Positions 1 through 7,254 of a stretch of 10,905 bases of DNA are shown piece after piece (within the stretch, counting starts at the first letter, position 1; the number at the start of each line of letters is the position of its first letter). The DNA lies in NCBI GenBank assembly GCA_937995275.1, contig CALKKN010000102.1:1-10905 (forward strand), written 5' to 3'. Origin of the DNA: an uncultured Lysobacterales bacterium. Its GTDB lineage: Bacteria; Pseudomonadota; Gammaproteobacteria; Xanthomonadales; SZUA-36. The translations under genes were made by a program, and so were the position numbers. The notes below the pieces were generated by a model, which was not told where the DNA came from, ran no database searches, and saw nothing but the letters and a program-made list of their open reading frames with translations.

Positions 1-1
1 C

Positions 2-808
2 GACCGCTCGGTCGGCTGGTTCAACTTGCAGGGCCTGGTGCTGCTCGGGCTTTACCTGCTCGGCATCGTGGGCGGCCTGGTGACGGCCTGGGTCATGAAA
101 CGGTCGGCACTGCGCGGACCGAAGCCGCAATTTGCGCTGGCGCTGCCTGAATTCCGGTGGCCCAATCCGCAAACCGTGCTGATCAAGCTGCTTGACCGCG
201 CCCGGATTTTCCTGCGCCGTGCCGGCACGGTCATTTTCGCGGTCGCGATTCTCGTCTGGGCGCTGGCCTATTTTCCGCGGTCTGCCGAAATCGAGGCGCA
301 GCTCGAGTCCGCCGTCACCGCAGCTCAGGCCACCCTGTCCGGTGCGGAACTCACAGCAGAAATTCAGACCCTGGAGAACACGGCTGCAGCCGACCAGCTC
401 GCGCAAAGCCTGCTCGGCCGCGCGGGACGGGCGGTCGAACCCGTATTTCGCCCGCTGGGCTGGGACTGGCGGGTATCCGCCGCCGTCATCGCCGGTTTTC
501 CGGCCCGCGAGGTCGTCGTCGCGGTCATGGGCACCATTTACGCCGTTGGCGAGGAAGCCGAGGAGTCCAGCCTGGCCGGAAAGCTGCGATCGGCAACCTG
601 GCCCGACGGCCGACCCATCTTCACGCTGCCGATGGTGCTGGGCCTTCTGCTGTTCTATGCCTGGTGCCTGCAGTGCGTCGCCACGATCGCGGTCATACGC
701 CGCGAAACCAATGGCTGGCGATGGCCGGCGTTCGCCTGGGCCTACATGACGGCCATCGGCTACCTCGGCGCCCTGTTGATCTACCAGCTGGGTACCGCGG
801 CGGCCTGA
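2..808 (+). CDS. feoB: Ferrous iron transport protein B, C-terminal part (5' end outside window)
   Basis: FeoB is the inner-membrane Fe(II) importer. It normally has an N-terminal GTPase domain followed by a membrane domain with two Gate repeats. Only the last 268 residues are here. The frame is open to the left edge, so the TTG at 26 is internal and not a start. Hydrophobic segments lie at about residues 9-32, 73-90, 157-182, 209-231 and 241-264. The stretch GRAVEPVFRPLGWDWRVSAA followed by GFPAREVVVAVMGTIY is the conserved second Gate core of FeoB, and a CLQC pair lies in the next membrane segment. Between the second and third segments is an Ala/Glu/Gln-rich soluble stretch of roughly 45 residues (about 91-136), predicted helical from composition. 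The gene ends with TGA at 806-808 and converges with the next gene across 99 bases. A 6-bp stem (807-812 with 827-832) follows but has no T-run. Family call secure; GTPase part not visible. Confidence 0.95.
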   Translation, partial: DRSVGWFNLQGLVLLGLYLLGIVGGLVTAWVMKRSALRGPKPQFALALPEFRWPNPQTVLIKLLDRARIFLRRAGTVIFAVAILVWALAYFPRSAEIEAQLESAVTAAQATLSGAELTAEIQTLENTAAADQLAQSLLGRAGRAVEPVFRPLGWDWRVSAAVIAGFPAREVVVAVMGTIYAVGEEAEESSLAGKLRSATWPDGRPIFTLPMVLGLLLFYAWCLQCVATIAVIRRETNGWRWPAFAWAYMTAIGYLGALLIYQLGTAAA

Positions 809-907
809 GCCCGCTGAGCGGCCCCAGGGCTCCGGCGCGGCGGAAATGCCTGCCGGCGGTCCGTACCCCGCCCGCAGCCTTCTTCGGGACCAGCGCGACA
901 GTACCCG

Positions 908-1411
908 TCAGCAGTGCGCAATCTCCCGGAATCCGCTGACCGTGGACGCGACGTCGTCGTAAATCTCGCGGATTTGCGCCGGGTTCGACCCGAACTCACC
1001 GCCCTCGGCGACCGCCTCCGCCGCCCGTGCAAGATCCGGCTCACCGCCCGCCTCACGCTGCGCGCACATCTCGTTCGCGACGGTTATGGCCAGCCGCAGA
1101 TCGCGGATGAAGCTGCAGGTGTCGTCCCAGTGGTGCGGATGTGGTTTGAGCCGGACGGCTTCCAGGACGGCATTGGCCAGCCCGTGGCCCGTGGCCTCGC
1201 AGTGGCAAAGATCGCGGTGCATCCCGGCCAGCAGCATCCTGCCATGGTCGGTCAGCCACAGCTGGCCTTCGGGGGTCTCCCGCTCGGTCAGCATGAAGTC
1301 CAGCATTTCGTGCAGGCTGCGGGCCTGCTCGGTGTCTCCCTCGCGCGCCGCGCGAGCATAGATATCCAGACGGGCGTCGATCGCCGCCTCGTCCATACGT
1401 GTTCCGATCAT
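908..1411 (-). CDS. Hypothetical protein, 167 residues, Cys/His-rich, function unknown
   Basis: I do not recognise this family. The ATG at 1411 is chosen because AGGGAGG sits 7 bases upstream; a second ATG at 1396 (residue 6) lacks such a site. The product looks soluble and mostly helical, with no signal peptide or membrane segment. It holds five Cys (69, 71, 99, 116, 167) and nine His. Most of these fall in residues 65-99: H65, the C-H-C triplet at 69-71, H76, HPHH at 91-94, and C99. That cluster could bind a metal, but the spacing matches no zinc or haem motif I know. The sequence is Glu/Ala/Arg-rich at both ends. The gene converges with feoB and diverges from the gene at 1614, so it is probably its own transcription unit. 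It is too long and the wrong shape for FeoC, the small winged-helix partner of FeoB. That it is a real gene is likely from the ribosome site and codon pattern; no function is proposed. Confidence 0.75.
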   Translation of the reverse strand: MIGTRMDEAAIDARLDIYARAAREGDTEQARSLHEMLDFMLTERETPEGQLWLTDHGRMLLAGMHRDLCHCEATGHGLANAVLEAVRLKPHPHHWDDTCSFIRDLRLAITVANEMCAQREAGGEPDLARAAEAVAEGGEFGSNPAQIREIYDDVASTVSGFREIAHC

Positions 1412-1613
1412 CGTTCAGCCTCCCTCTGGAAAATTGACAAATCGACATCGATGGGACACTCATCCGTTAGACCGCCGATACGGCCATTTGATCCGTCCCG
1501 ACCGCGGCCGGAGTAATTCCGCAACGGGACGGAATCGCGACGGAGCGGTACCATAGGGTCGACCGGCCAGGACCGGGATACATGGATCATTCAACTGGAG
1601 GGAACCTGGCACC
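1412..1613. promoter_or_regulatory. Divergent intergenic region between two hypothetical genes
   Basis: These 202 bases separate the starts of the 167-residue minus-strand gene and the 133-residue plus-strand gene, so promoters for both should lie here. I see strong ribosome sites at both ends (AGGGAGG for the minus gene, GGAGG at 1598-1602 for the plus gene) and an inverted repeat at 1492-1533. A plus-strand TTGACA at 1434-1439 has no acceptable -10 at 16-18 bases. I cannot name a convincing sigma70 promoter for either gene. The role is inferred from position only. Confidence 0.4.
1492..1533. repeat. 9-bp inverted repeat with 24-base spacer
   Basis: TCCGTCCCG at 1492-1500 is exactly mirrored by CGGGACGGA at 1525-1533. 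It sits about 80 bases before the plus-strand gene start and about 80 bases before the minus-strand gene start. No T-run follows on either strand, so it does not look like an intrinsic terminator. It could be a regulator binding site or a transcript hairpin, and in GC-rich sequence it could also be chance. Confidence 0.4.
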
Positions 1614-2015
1614 ATGCGCAAGCTGCCGTTCGTCCTGACGCTACTCGCCCCGCTGTTGCTGGTCACGCCGGCGCGCGCCCAGGACTGGGCGTGGGTCATG
1701 AGTATCCCCTACGCCCTCTCGCAGGAGCAGATCTACAAGGTCCGCCTGCTCGACATCGACGGCGTACCGCAGAACGAACTGATCCGGTACGCGGTCGGAC
1801 CCGGCAAGCACACGTTCACCGTGCAGATGATGCTGGACGTCGAGTGGGAACCGGACCTGTCGGATTCGGCGCCGCAGCCGCCGGTGAAGCAGATTACCCT
1901 CGAGATCGAGAGCGGCAGGACCTACCTGCTGGCCGCGCGGGTGGACACCGACGCGCCCATCGAAGCGCAACTCGACCAGTCGTACTGGGAGCCGTTCGTT
2001 TACCGGCAAGATTGA
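1614..2015 (+). CDS. Hypothetical exported protein, 133 residues
   Basis: No family is recognised. The N-terminus is a clear Sec signal peptide: MRK, a Leu-rich hydrophobic core (residues 4-18), then P-A-R-A before Q23. Signal peptidase I cleavage after A22 would give a mature protein of about 111 residues. There is no lipobox Cys, so it is probably soluble in the periplasm or secreted. The mature part reads as alternating strands (YKVRLLDIDG, GKHTFTVQMMLDVEW, ITLEIESGRTYLLAARV), ending in an aromatic tail, YWEPFVYRQD. This suggests a small beta-sandwich-like domain, an inference from pattern only. The mature protein has no Cys. GGAGG at 1598-1602 precedes the ATG by 11 bases, somewhat far but usable. 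The gene diverges from the 167-residue gene and converges with rplQ, with its stop (2013-2015) close to the terminator. Confidence 0.8.
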   Translation: MRKLPFVLTLLAPLLLVTPARAQDWAWVMSIPYALSQEQIYKVRLLDIDGVPQNELIRYAVGPGKHTFTVQMMLDVEWEPDLSDSAPQPPVKQITLEIESGRTYLLAARVDTDAPIEAQLDQSYWEPFVYRQD

Positions 2016-2030
2016 GATTCCGCGGCCAAA

Positions 2031-2055
2031 CAAAAGGCCCGGCAATGCCGGGCCT
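2031..2055 (-). terminator. Rho-independent terminator of the ribosomal operon
   Basis: Read on the minus strand, this is a 9-bp GC-rich stem (AGGCCCGGC / GCCGGGCCT, plus-strand positions 2035-2043 and 2047-2055) with a 3-base loop, running into TTTTGTTT. It starts 30 bases after the rplQ stop, where the alpha operon should end. Outer arms AGATTCC (2015-2021) and GGAATCT (2056-2062) are also complementary and could extend the structure. On the plus strand the stem is followed by TGGAATCTT, so termination of the opposing gene would be weaker. Confidence 0.88.
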
Positions 2056-2084
2056 GGAATCTTACCGGTAGCCAGCGAGCTCGA

Positions 2085-2468
2085 TTACTCGTCGACCGCT
2101 TCCTCCGCCCTGGGGCGGTCCACCAGTTCGACGTAGGCCATCGGCGCCTTGTCGCCGGGCCTGAAACCACACTTGAGAATGCGCAGGTAGCCGCCCGGGC
2201 GGTCGACGTAACGCGGCCCCAGCTCGTCGAACAGCTTGGTCACGACGTCCCGGTCGCGGAGGCGGTCGAAAGCCAGGCGGCGATGCGCCGCGCTGTCTTC
2301 CTTCGCCAGCGTAATCAGCGGTTCAGCGACACGGCGCAGCTCTTTGGCCTTCGGCACCGTGGTCTTGATGATTTCGTTCTCGAACAGCGAAGACGCCATG
2401 TTCCGAAACATGGCCTTGCGGTGAGCGCTGTTGCGGTTCAGCTTCCTTCCGGATTTGAGATGACGCAT
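2085..2468 (-). CDS. rplQ: 50S ribosomal protein L17
   Basis: L17 is a 50S subunit protein bound to 23S rRNA near the exit-tunnel side. The 127-residue product matches the usual gammaproteobacterial length. It begins [20 protein letters not shown], the family's basic N-terminal signature, and continues with [22 protein letters not shown] and a C-terminal [24 protein letters not shown] short acidic tail (AEEAVDE) ends it. The ATG at 2468 is fixed by the conserved N-terminus. It lies 47 bases after rpoA, as in the E. coli alpha operon, and is the last gene before the terminator at 2031-2055. Nothing is unusual about it. Confidence 0.98.
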   Translation of the reverse strand: MRHLKSGRKLNRNSAHRKAMFRNMASSLFENEIIKTTVPKAKELRRVAEPLITLAKEDSAAHRRLAFDRLRDRDVVTKLFDELGPRYVDRPGGYLRILKCGFRPGDKAPMAYVELVDRPRAEEAVDE

Positions 2469-2515
2469 TGTCTTGTCCTGTTTCTTCTAGGTCTGGGCGA
2501 CTCGTCCGGGGCGCC

Positions 2516-3502
2516 TCAGGCGCTGACCAGGCTTTCGGGCGGCCAGTTTTCCAGCTTCATGCCCAGCGAAAGGTCATGGGACGCCAGCACGTCCTTGATT
2601 TCGGTCAGGGACTTCTTGCCCAGGTTAGGCGTTTTCAGCAACTCGACTTCGGTCCGCTGAACCAGGTCACCAATGTACAGGATGCTCTCAGCCTTCAGGC
2701 AGTTGGCAGACCGCACGGTCAGCTCGAGATCGTCGATCGGGCGCAGCAGCACGGGATCGATCTCCTGTTCTTTTTCTTCGACTTCAATTGCCTGGCGCGC
2801 CTTGAAGTCGACGAACACGGAAAGTTGGTCCGCCAGGATGTTGGCCGCCAGCTTCACAGCGCCCTCGCAATCCATCGTACCGTTGGTTTCGATATCGAGG
2901 ACCAGTTTGTCGAGATTGGTGCGCTGTTCCACGCGGGCTGCGTCCACGCTGTAAGCGACCTTGCGGACCGGACAGAACGACGCGTCCAGCTGCAGGCGTC
3001 CGATCGGGCGGCTTTCCTGCTCGCCGATGGTCATCTGGGTCGCCGGCTGGTAGCCCACGCCACGGCTGACCTTCAGGCGCATGTTGATGCTGCCGTCCTG
3101 GGTCAAGTTGCAGATCACGTGATCCGGGTTGACGACCTCCACGCTGTGGTCGAGCTGGATATCGCCGGCCGTAACCGGGCCGCTGCCCGACTTGCTGAGG
3201 GTCAGGACAGCCTCTTCGCGCTCGTACATGCGCAGGGCGATTCCCTTCAGGTTCAGCAGGACCTCGATGATGTCCTCCTGCAGGCCTTCGACCGCCGTGT
3301 ATTCGTGCAGCACGCCGTCGATCTCCACCTCGGTGATAGCGCAACCGGGGATGGATGACAGCAGCACGCGCCGCAAGGCGTTACCCAGCGTGTGTCCGAA
3401 ACCCCGCTCGAGCGGCTCGAGGGTGATGCGCGCACGGTTTGGATTGACTTCGTCGACGCCCACGGCACTGGGCTTCAACATTTGATCGATAACTCCCATC
3501 AT
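2516..3502 (-). CDS. rpoA: DNA-directed RNA polymerase subunit alpha
   Basis: Alpha dimerises to nucleate RNA polymerase assembly, and its C-terminal domain contacts UP-element DNA and activators. The 328-residue length equals the usual size. The N-terminal domain (about 1-235) carries [21 protein letters not shown] at 33-53, including the dimer-interface arginines near 44-45. An acidic linker ([11 protein letters not shown], 240-250) precedes the C-terminal domain (about 251-328). [14 protein letters not shown] at 261-274 is the helix-hairpin DNA-binding face, with R264 equivalent to E. coli R265, and [10 protein letters not shown] follows at 293-302. Two ATGs are adjacent: 3502 is chosen because GAGG lies 8 bases upstream, but 3499 is possible. 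It lies 30 bases after rpsD, so polymerase synthesis is tied to ribosomal-protein output. Confidence 0.98.
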   Translation of the reverse strand: MMGVIDQMLKPSAVGVDEVNPNRARITLEPLERGFGHTLGNALRRVLLSSIPGCAITEVEIDGVLHEYTAVEGLQEDIIEVLLNLKGIALRMYEREEAVLTLSKSGSGPVTAGDIQLDHSVEVVNPDHVICNLTQDGSINMRLKVSRGVGYQPATQMTIGEQESRPIGRLQLDASFCPVRKVAYSVDAARVEQRTNLDKLVLDIETNGTMDCEGAVKLAANILADQLSVFVDFKARQAIEVEEKEQEIDPVLLRPIDDLELTVRSANCLKAESILYIGDLVQRTEVELLKTPNLGKKSLTEIKDVLASHDLSLGMKLENWPPESLVSA

Positions 3503-3532
3503 GGGGACTGCCTCACTTGCTTGGGGTAGAGC

Positions 3533-4159
3533 TTACTTGGAGTAGAGCTCGACAATCAGGTTCTCGTTGATTTCCGCCGACAGGTCCTGGCGGTCCGGAT
3601 AGGTCTTGAACACACCTTCCATCTTCGTCGCGTCGACTTCGACCCACGGTGACACCAGGTTCATTTCCTGGCTCAGCGTTATGGCTTCCTTTACGCGCAG
3701 CTGGTTCCTGGCCTTCTCGCGAATTGCCACGACATCTTCGGGCTTGACGCGGTACGAAGGGATGTTGACCGTCTGGCCGTTCACCGAAATCGCCTTGTGC
3801 GACACCATCTGGCGCGCCTGGGCGCGGGTGACGGCAAAGCCCATGCGATAGACCACGTTATCCAGCCGGCTTTCCAGCAGGCGCAGGAGATTTTCGCCCG
3901 TCGCGCCACGCTGCTTTGCGGCGAGCTTGTAGTAATTGCGGAACTGGCGCTCCAGCACGCCGTAGATGCGGCGCACCTTCTGCTTTTCGCGCAGCTGCAG
4001 CGCATAGTCGGACAGCCGCATGCGCCGCGACGTGCCGTGCTGTCCCGGTGGCTGGGCGAGCTTGCACTTGGACTCGAGTCCACGCGCCGGGCTCTTCAGC
4101 TCGAGGTCCACGCCTTCGCGGCGCGCCAGTTTGCAGGTTGGTCCCGTGTATCTTGCCAT
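3533..4159 (-). CDS. rpsD: 30S ribosomal protein S4
   Basis: S4 is a primary 16S rRNA binder that starts 30S 5'-domain assembly; in E. coli it also represses alpha-operon translation. The product has 208 residues against 206 in E. coli. It begins [16 protein letters not shown] and contains the very conserved [22 protein letters not shown] (about 56-77). An S4 RNA-binding domain follows (about 97-160; [31 protein letters not shown]), and it ends in [11 protein letters not shown]. Only two Cys (9 and 32) are near the N-terminus, so the four-Cys zinc site of some S4 proteins is missing, making this the zinc-free form. GGGAG lies 9 bases before the ATG, and the gap after rpsK is 14 bases. Confidence 0.98.
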   Translation of the reverse strand: MARYTGPTCKLARREGVDLELKSPARGLESKCKLAQPPGQHGTSRRMRLSDYALQLREKQKVRRIYGVLERQFRNYYKLAAKQRGATGENLLRLLESRLDNVVYRMGFAVTRAQARQMVSHKAISVNGQTVNIPSYRVKPEDVVAIREKARNQLRVKEAITLSQEMNLVSPWVEVDATKMEGVFKTYPDRQDLSAEINENLIVELYSK

Positions 4160-4173
4160 TGAATCAGCTCCCG

Positions 4174-4560
4174 TCAGACCCGACGCTTTTTCGGCGGCCG
4201 GCAGCCATTGTGCGGAATCGGCGTCACGTCGGTGATGTTCGTTATCTTGTAGCCCACGGCGTGCAACGCCCGAACCGAGGATTCACGACCCGGCCCGGGG
4301 CCCTTGACCCGAACGTCGAGGTTCTTGAGCCCATAGTCCAGCGCGGCGCGCCCGGCGCTTTCGGCCGCCACCTGGGCGGCAAACGGCGTGCTCTTGCGTG
4401 ATCCGCGGAAGCCGGCACCGCCGGACGTGGCCCACGCCAGGGCGTTGCCCTGCCGGTCGGTAATCGTGATGATCGTGTTGTTGAAGGAAGCGTGTACGTG
4501 GGCGATGCCGTCCACGACCGTCTTCTTGACCTTCTTCTTTCTGCTGATTGGCTTGGCCAT
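4174..4560 (-). CDS. rpsK: 30S ribosomal protein S11
   Basis: S11 sits on the 30S platform and helps shape the mRNA exit region with S7 and S21. The 128 residues match the family (129 in E. coli). A basic N-terminus (RKKKVKKTV) leads into [20 protein letters not shown] (20-39). This is followed by [20 protein letters not shown] (44-63), and the C-terminal signature includes [32 protein letters not shown]. The gene starts 27 bases after rpsM. An AGGAG lies 18 bases before the ATG, too far to be ideal, so initiation may depend on GCGGAA nearer the start or on coupling from rpsM. Confidence 0.98.
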   Translation of the reverse strand: MAKPISRKKKVKKTVVDGIAHVHASFNNTIITITDRQGNALAWATSGGAGFRGSRKSTPFAAQVAAESAGRAALDYGLKNLDVRVKGPGPGRESSVRALHAVGYKITNITDVTPIPHNGCRPPKKRRV

Positions 4561-4587
4561 AGGTTATTCCGCTCTCGACTCCTACCC

Positions 4588-4944
4588 TTATCGCTTAATG
4601 GGGCGCCGCGGGCCCTTGCGGGTGCGCGCATTCGTTTTGGTCCGCTGTCCACGCACCGGCAGCCCCCGGCGATGCCGCAGGCCGCGATAGCAACCCAGGT
4701 CCATCAGGCGCTTGATGTTCATGGCCACTTCCCGGCGCAGGTCGCCCTCCACCGGAATCCTGGCGATCTCGGCGCGGATATTCTCGATTTCCGCATCGGT
4801 CAGGTCCCGGATCCTGGTCTCGGGTGCAACACCGGCCGCCTCGCAAATCTGGTAGGCACGGGATCTGCCGATACCGTAGATGTGCGTCAGGCCCACCCAG
4901 GTGTGCTTCTGAATCGGTATGTTGACTCCGGCAATTCGAGCCAT
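4588..4944 (-). CDS. rpsM: 30S ribosomal protein S13
   Basis: S13 is in the 30S head and forms the B1 bridges to the 50S subunit while its tail approaches the P-site tRNA. From the ATG at 4944 the product is 118 residues, the E. coli length, starting [10 protein letters not shown]. An in-frame GTG at 4950 would add two residues, but the AGGAG site is 9 bases from the ATG and only 3 from the GTG, so the ATG is preferred. A helix-two-turn-helix region is followed by [25 protein letters not shown] (78-102) and the basic tail [12 protein letters not shown]. It is first in the alpha operon, 109 bases after rpmJ, the largest gap in the cluster. Confidence 0.98.
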   Translation of the reverse strand: MARIAGVNIPIQKHTWVGLTHIYGIGRSRAYQICEAAGVAPETRIRDLTDAEIENIRAEIARIPVEGDLRREVAMNIKRLMDLGCYRGLRHRRGLPVRGQRTKTNARTRKGPRRPIKR

Positions 4945-4988
4945 TCTCACAAACTCCTGTCAGTTTGGTGCCGCAAAGTGAACAGCAC

Positions 4989-4994
4989 ATTATA
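4989..4994 (-). promoter_or_regulatory. Candidate -10 element upstream of rpsM
   Basis: The coding strand carries a perfect TATAAT in the rpmJ-rpsM gap, 44 bases before the rpsM ATG. A TTGACG lies at 5019-5024, but 24 bases away, too far for a standard sigma70 pair. The hexamer at 17 bases (TTTCGC) is a poor -35, and an extended -10 TG is not correctly placed. It could be a weak internal promoter letting the alpha operon be expressed separately, or chance in a locally AT-rich spot. A start at about 4982 would leave a leader of only around 38 bases. Confidence 0.4.
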
Positions 4995-5053
4995 TCCAAA
5001 TCAAAGTGCCGGCGAAAGCGTCAAGCCGCTCTCCGGACACCACGTCATGGCGC

Positions 5054-5167
5054 TCAGCCCTGACGCTGCTTGTGCCTCTTCTCGCTGCAAATCACGTACA
5101 GCACGCCCTTGCGCCGCACGATCTTGCAGTTTCGACAGATCTTTTTAACCGAAGCCTGCACTTTCAT
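5054..5167 (-). CDS. rpmJ: 50S ribosomal protein L36
   Basis: L36 is the smallest 50S protein and binds 23S rRNA near the peptidyl-transferase side. The 37 residues begin [20 protein letters not shown]. It is the zinc-ribbon form: C11-x2-C14, C27 and H32 are all in place, whereas the paralogue expressed under zinc starvation lacks them. GGAG is 7 bases before the ATG. It lies 75 bases after secY and 109 before rpsM. This position, with no infA or adk beside it, is the gammaproteobacterial pattern. It is short enough to be missed by length-filtered gene callers. Confidence 0.97.
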   Translation of the reverse strand: MKVQASVKKICRNCKIVRRKGVLYVICSEKRHKQRQG

Positions 5168-5219
5168 AGCTTTTCTCCAAATCCAGGGGGCCGGTCTCGA
5201 CGCGGCGACCCTTTACTGA

Positions 5220-5232
5220 CCGCCGTCGGCGG
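5220..5232 (-). repeat. Short perfect hairpin in the secY-rpmJ gap
   Basis: A 13-base palindrome (CCGCCG-A-CGGCGG on the coding strand) sits 10 bases after the secY stop. No T-run follows, so it is not an intrinsic terminator. It could protect the 3' end of secY message or cause pausing, or be chance in GC-rich sequence. Confidence 0.35.
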
Positions 5233-5242
5233 TTCGAAATCG

Positions 5243-6586
5243 TTATCTCCGGACGACGCCGGAACGGCCATAGGATTTCAGGTTGGCCTTCTTCATCAGG
5301 CTGTCGTACTGATGAGAGATCAGGTGCGCCTGAATCTGCGCGATGAAGTCCATGATCACGACCACAACAATCAGCACGGATGTGCCGCCGAAATAGAACG
5401 GCACCTGCCACAGCACCCGAAAGATATCCGGCAGAAGACATACCGCGACCAGATATATCGAACCGACCATGGTCAGGCGGGTCAGTACGAAGTCGATGTA
5501 CTCCGCTGTCTGGCGGCCCGGACGGATGCCCGGGATAAAAGCACCGGAGCGTTTCAGGTTGTCCGCTGTTTCTTTCGAATTGAACACCATCGCGGTGTAG
5601 AAGAAACAGAAGAACACGATCAGGCCGGAATACATGATCGTATACGCAAGGTTGCCCGGCGTCAGCGCTGCCGACACGTCGGTCAGCCAGGTCAGGCCCT
5701 CCGACCCGCTGAACCAGGTGGCCAGCGTGGACGGGAAGATGACGATGCTCGATGCGAAGATCGCCGGAATAACGCCGGACATGTTCACCTTGAGCGGCAG
5801 GTGCGTGGCCTGGTTCTGGTACGCAACCCGGCCCTGCCGCTGCGCATAGTTGACGGTGATCCGCCGCTGACCACGCTCCACGCGCACGATGAAATAGATC
5901 ACTGCGAGTACCAGCACGAGGATGATCAAGACCGCCGGGATGCCGAGCTGGCCTGTATTCACCAGTTCCAGGGTGCCGGCCACGGCCCGCGGCAGACCGG
6001 CGACGATTCCGGCGAAGATGATCAGCGAGATGCCGTTGCCGACGCCCCGCTCCGTGATCTGTTCACCCAACCACATCAGGAAAACCGTGCCAGCGGTCAG
6101 CGACACGATCGCGGTGAACAGGAATCCGAAACCGGGCTGCAGCACTACCGCTGTCTGCCCCTGCAGCGCGAAGGCGACTCCACCGGCCTGTATGCCGGCC
6201 AGCACGACCGTGAAGTTGCGCGTGTACTGGGTAATCTTCTGGCGCCCGGTGGACCCTTCCTTCTTCAGCTGCTGCAGCTGCGGAACGGCGCTGCTCATCA
6301 ACTGCATGATGATCGACGCGGAAATGTAAGGCATCACGCCCAGGGCGAACAGCGAAAACCGCTCGAGGGCCCCGCCCGTGAACAGGTTGAACACGTCCAC
6401 TATGGTCCCCTGCTGCGAATTCATGAACTGCAGCAGGGCCTGGGGGTTAACCCCCGGAACGGGTATGAAAGTGCCCACGCGGTAGATGATCAGCGCGACG
6501 AACACGAACAGCAGGCGCTGTCGCAGCTCCGTCAGCCGGCCCAGCCCGCTCAGCGTTTCCGCCATCTGTGACGGGGATCGAGCCAT
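5243..6586 (-). CDS. secY: Preprotein translocase subunit SecY
   Basis: SecY is the pore of the SecYEG inner-membrane translocon, moving unfolded proteins with SecA or ribosomes. The product is 447 residues with about ten hydrophobic segments, as expected. Family signatures seen in order are GTFIPVPGV (38-46), [12 protein letters not shown] (85-96, plug/TM2 region), [20 protein letters not shown] (172-191), and the cytoplasmic loop [11 protein letters not shown] (350-360). R355 in that loop is equivalent to the R357 needed for SecA function in E. coli. The basic tail [16 protein letters not shown] matches gammaproteobacterial SecY. The ATG overlaps the rplO stop by one base (TAATG), which implies translational coupling; AGGTGG also lies 4 bases upstream. 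Confidence 0.98.
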   Translation of the reverse strand: MARSPSQMAETLSGLGRLTELRQRLLFVFVALIIYRVGTFIPVPGVNPQALLQFMNSQQGTIVDVFNLFTGGALERFSLFALGVMPYISASIIMQLMSSAVPQLQQLKKEGSTGRQKITQYTRNFTVVLAGIQAGGVAFALQGQTAVVLQPGFGFLFTAIVSLTAGTVFLMWLGEQITERGVGNGISLIIFAGIVAGLPRAVAGTLELVNTGQLGIPAVLIILVLVLAVIYFIVRVERGQRRITVNYAQRQGRVAYQNQATHLPLKVNMSGVIPAIFASSIVIFPSTLATWFSGSEGLTWLTDVSAALTPGNLAYTIMYSGLIVFFCFFYTAMVFNSKETADNLKRSGAFIPGIRPGRQTAEYIDFVLTRLTMVGSIYLVAVCLLPDIFRVLWQVPFYFGGTSVLIVVVVIMDFIAQIQAHLISHQYDSLMKKANLKSYGRSGVVRR

Positions 6587-7017
6587 TATTCCACCTTGCC
6601 TCCGGCAGCCTCGATGGCCGCCTTTGCACCCTTGGTCACGGCCACACCCTTGACGGTCACCGCACGGTCCAGATCACCGGTGTTGATAATCTTCACCTGG
6701 CGCGCGTCGTGACCGATGACCTTCTCAGCCCGCAGGCTCTCGAGGTCGATGACGTCCGCTTCCATGACCTGCACCTGGTACAGGCGCACCTCGGCGTTGT
6801 AACGGGCGGTCCTGGATGCAAAGCCCCGCTTGGGCAAGCGGCGCTGCAACGGCATCTGACCGCCTTCGAAGCCGACCTTGTGAAAACCGCCGGACCGGGA
6901 CTTCTGTCCCTTGTGCCCGCGTCCCGCCGTCTTGCCCACGCCGGACCCGATGCCACGACCGACCCTCTTGCGGTCCTTTTTGCTGCCCGCAGCGGGGCTG
7001 AGTTCATTCAGTTTCAT
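6586..7017 (-). CDS. rplO: 50S ribosomal protein L15
   Basis: L15 is a late-assembly 50S protein whose long basic N-terminal extension threads into 23S rRNA. The 143 residues match the family (144 in E. coli). The Gly/Arg/Lys-rich extension is plain: [20 protein letters not shown] (17-36), then KGQKSRSGG and [18 protein letters not shown] (49-66). The C-terminal globular part includes [33 protein letters not shown]. The start is fixed by the conserved [14 protein letters not shown]. It follows rpmD by 43 bases and overlaps secY by one base. Confidence 0.98.
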   Translation of the reverse strand: MKLNELSPAAGSKKDRKRVGRGIGSGVGKTAGRGHKGQKSRSGGFHKVGFEGGQMPLQRRLPKRGFASRTARYNAEVRLYQVQVMEADVIDLESLRAEKVIGHDARQVKIINTGDLDRAVTVKGVAVTKGAKAAIEAAGGKVE

Positions 7018-7060
7018 GTCCAGATTCCCAATTCATGTCCGTCAACCGCACCTGCGGAAT

Positions 7061-7249
7061 TCAGGCTTCCTCGACGCGCACCATATAGTCGACCTTGTTG
7101 ACCATGCCGCGCACGGACGGGGTATCCTCGAGCACGACCGTCTGGTGCATCCGCTTGAGGCCCAGGCCGCGCACGCACTCGCGATGTTTCGGCTGGAACC
7201 CGTAAGGAGAGCGGACCAGCGTCACCTTGATCTGTTTCTTCTTCGCCAT
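7061..7249 (-). CDS. rpmD: 50S ribosomal protein L30
   Basis: L30 is a small 50S protein, here 62 residues with the short bacterial form. It reads [20 protein letters not shown], then [34 protein letters not shown], matching the single L30 fold. It begins 5 bases after the rpsE stop. No purine-rich ribosome site is evident in the 20 bases before the ATG, so it is probably translated by ribosomes finishing rpsE. Confidence 0.97.
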   Translation of the reverse strand: MAKKKQIKVTLVRSPYGFQPKHRECVRGLGLKRMHQTVVLEDTPSVRGMVNKVDYMVRVEEA

Positions 7250-7254
7250 GTGAT

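Noticed and set aside
807..832. Terminator for feoB (6-bp stem GAGCCC/GGGCTC)
   Set aside because: The loop is 14 bases, there is no T-run, and GC-rich sequence makes such stems common.
908..1411. FeoC for the gene next to feoB
   Set aside because: FeoC is around 80 residues, winged-helix, and normally co-directional after feoB. This product is 167 residues on the opposite strand with no matching sequence.
1434..1439. Plus-strand TTGACA as a -35 box
   Set aside because: No -10-like hexamer lies 16-18 bases downstream (the 17-base position reads CACTCA).
914..1516. 200-codon plus-strand frame opposite the 167-residue gene
   Set aside because: It has no good ribosome site and is Arg/Pro/Gln-rich. 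The minus-strand frame has a strong AGGGAGG and more natural composition. This is the least certain of the shadow rejections.
2468..3358. 296-codon open frame on the plus strand opposite rpoA
   Set aside because: It is antisense to a secure rpoA, with low-complexity His/Asp/Val/Leu composition typical of a shadow frame.
4989..5024. TTGACG (5019-5024) paired with TATAAT (4989-4994) as one sigma70 promoter
   Set aside because: The 24-base spacer is well outside the usual 16-18; only the -10 is kept, at low confidence.
5006..6571. 521-codon open frame on the plus strand opposite secY and rpmJ
   Set aside because: It lies entirely opposite well-identified genes. Its product is His/Gln/Arg-rich with no recognisable domain, as expected from the complement of high-GC codons.
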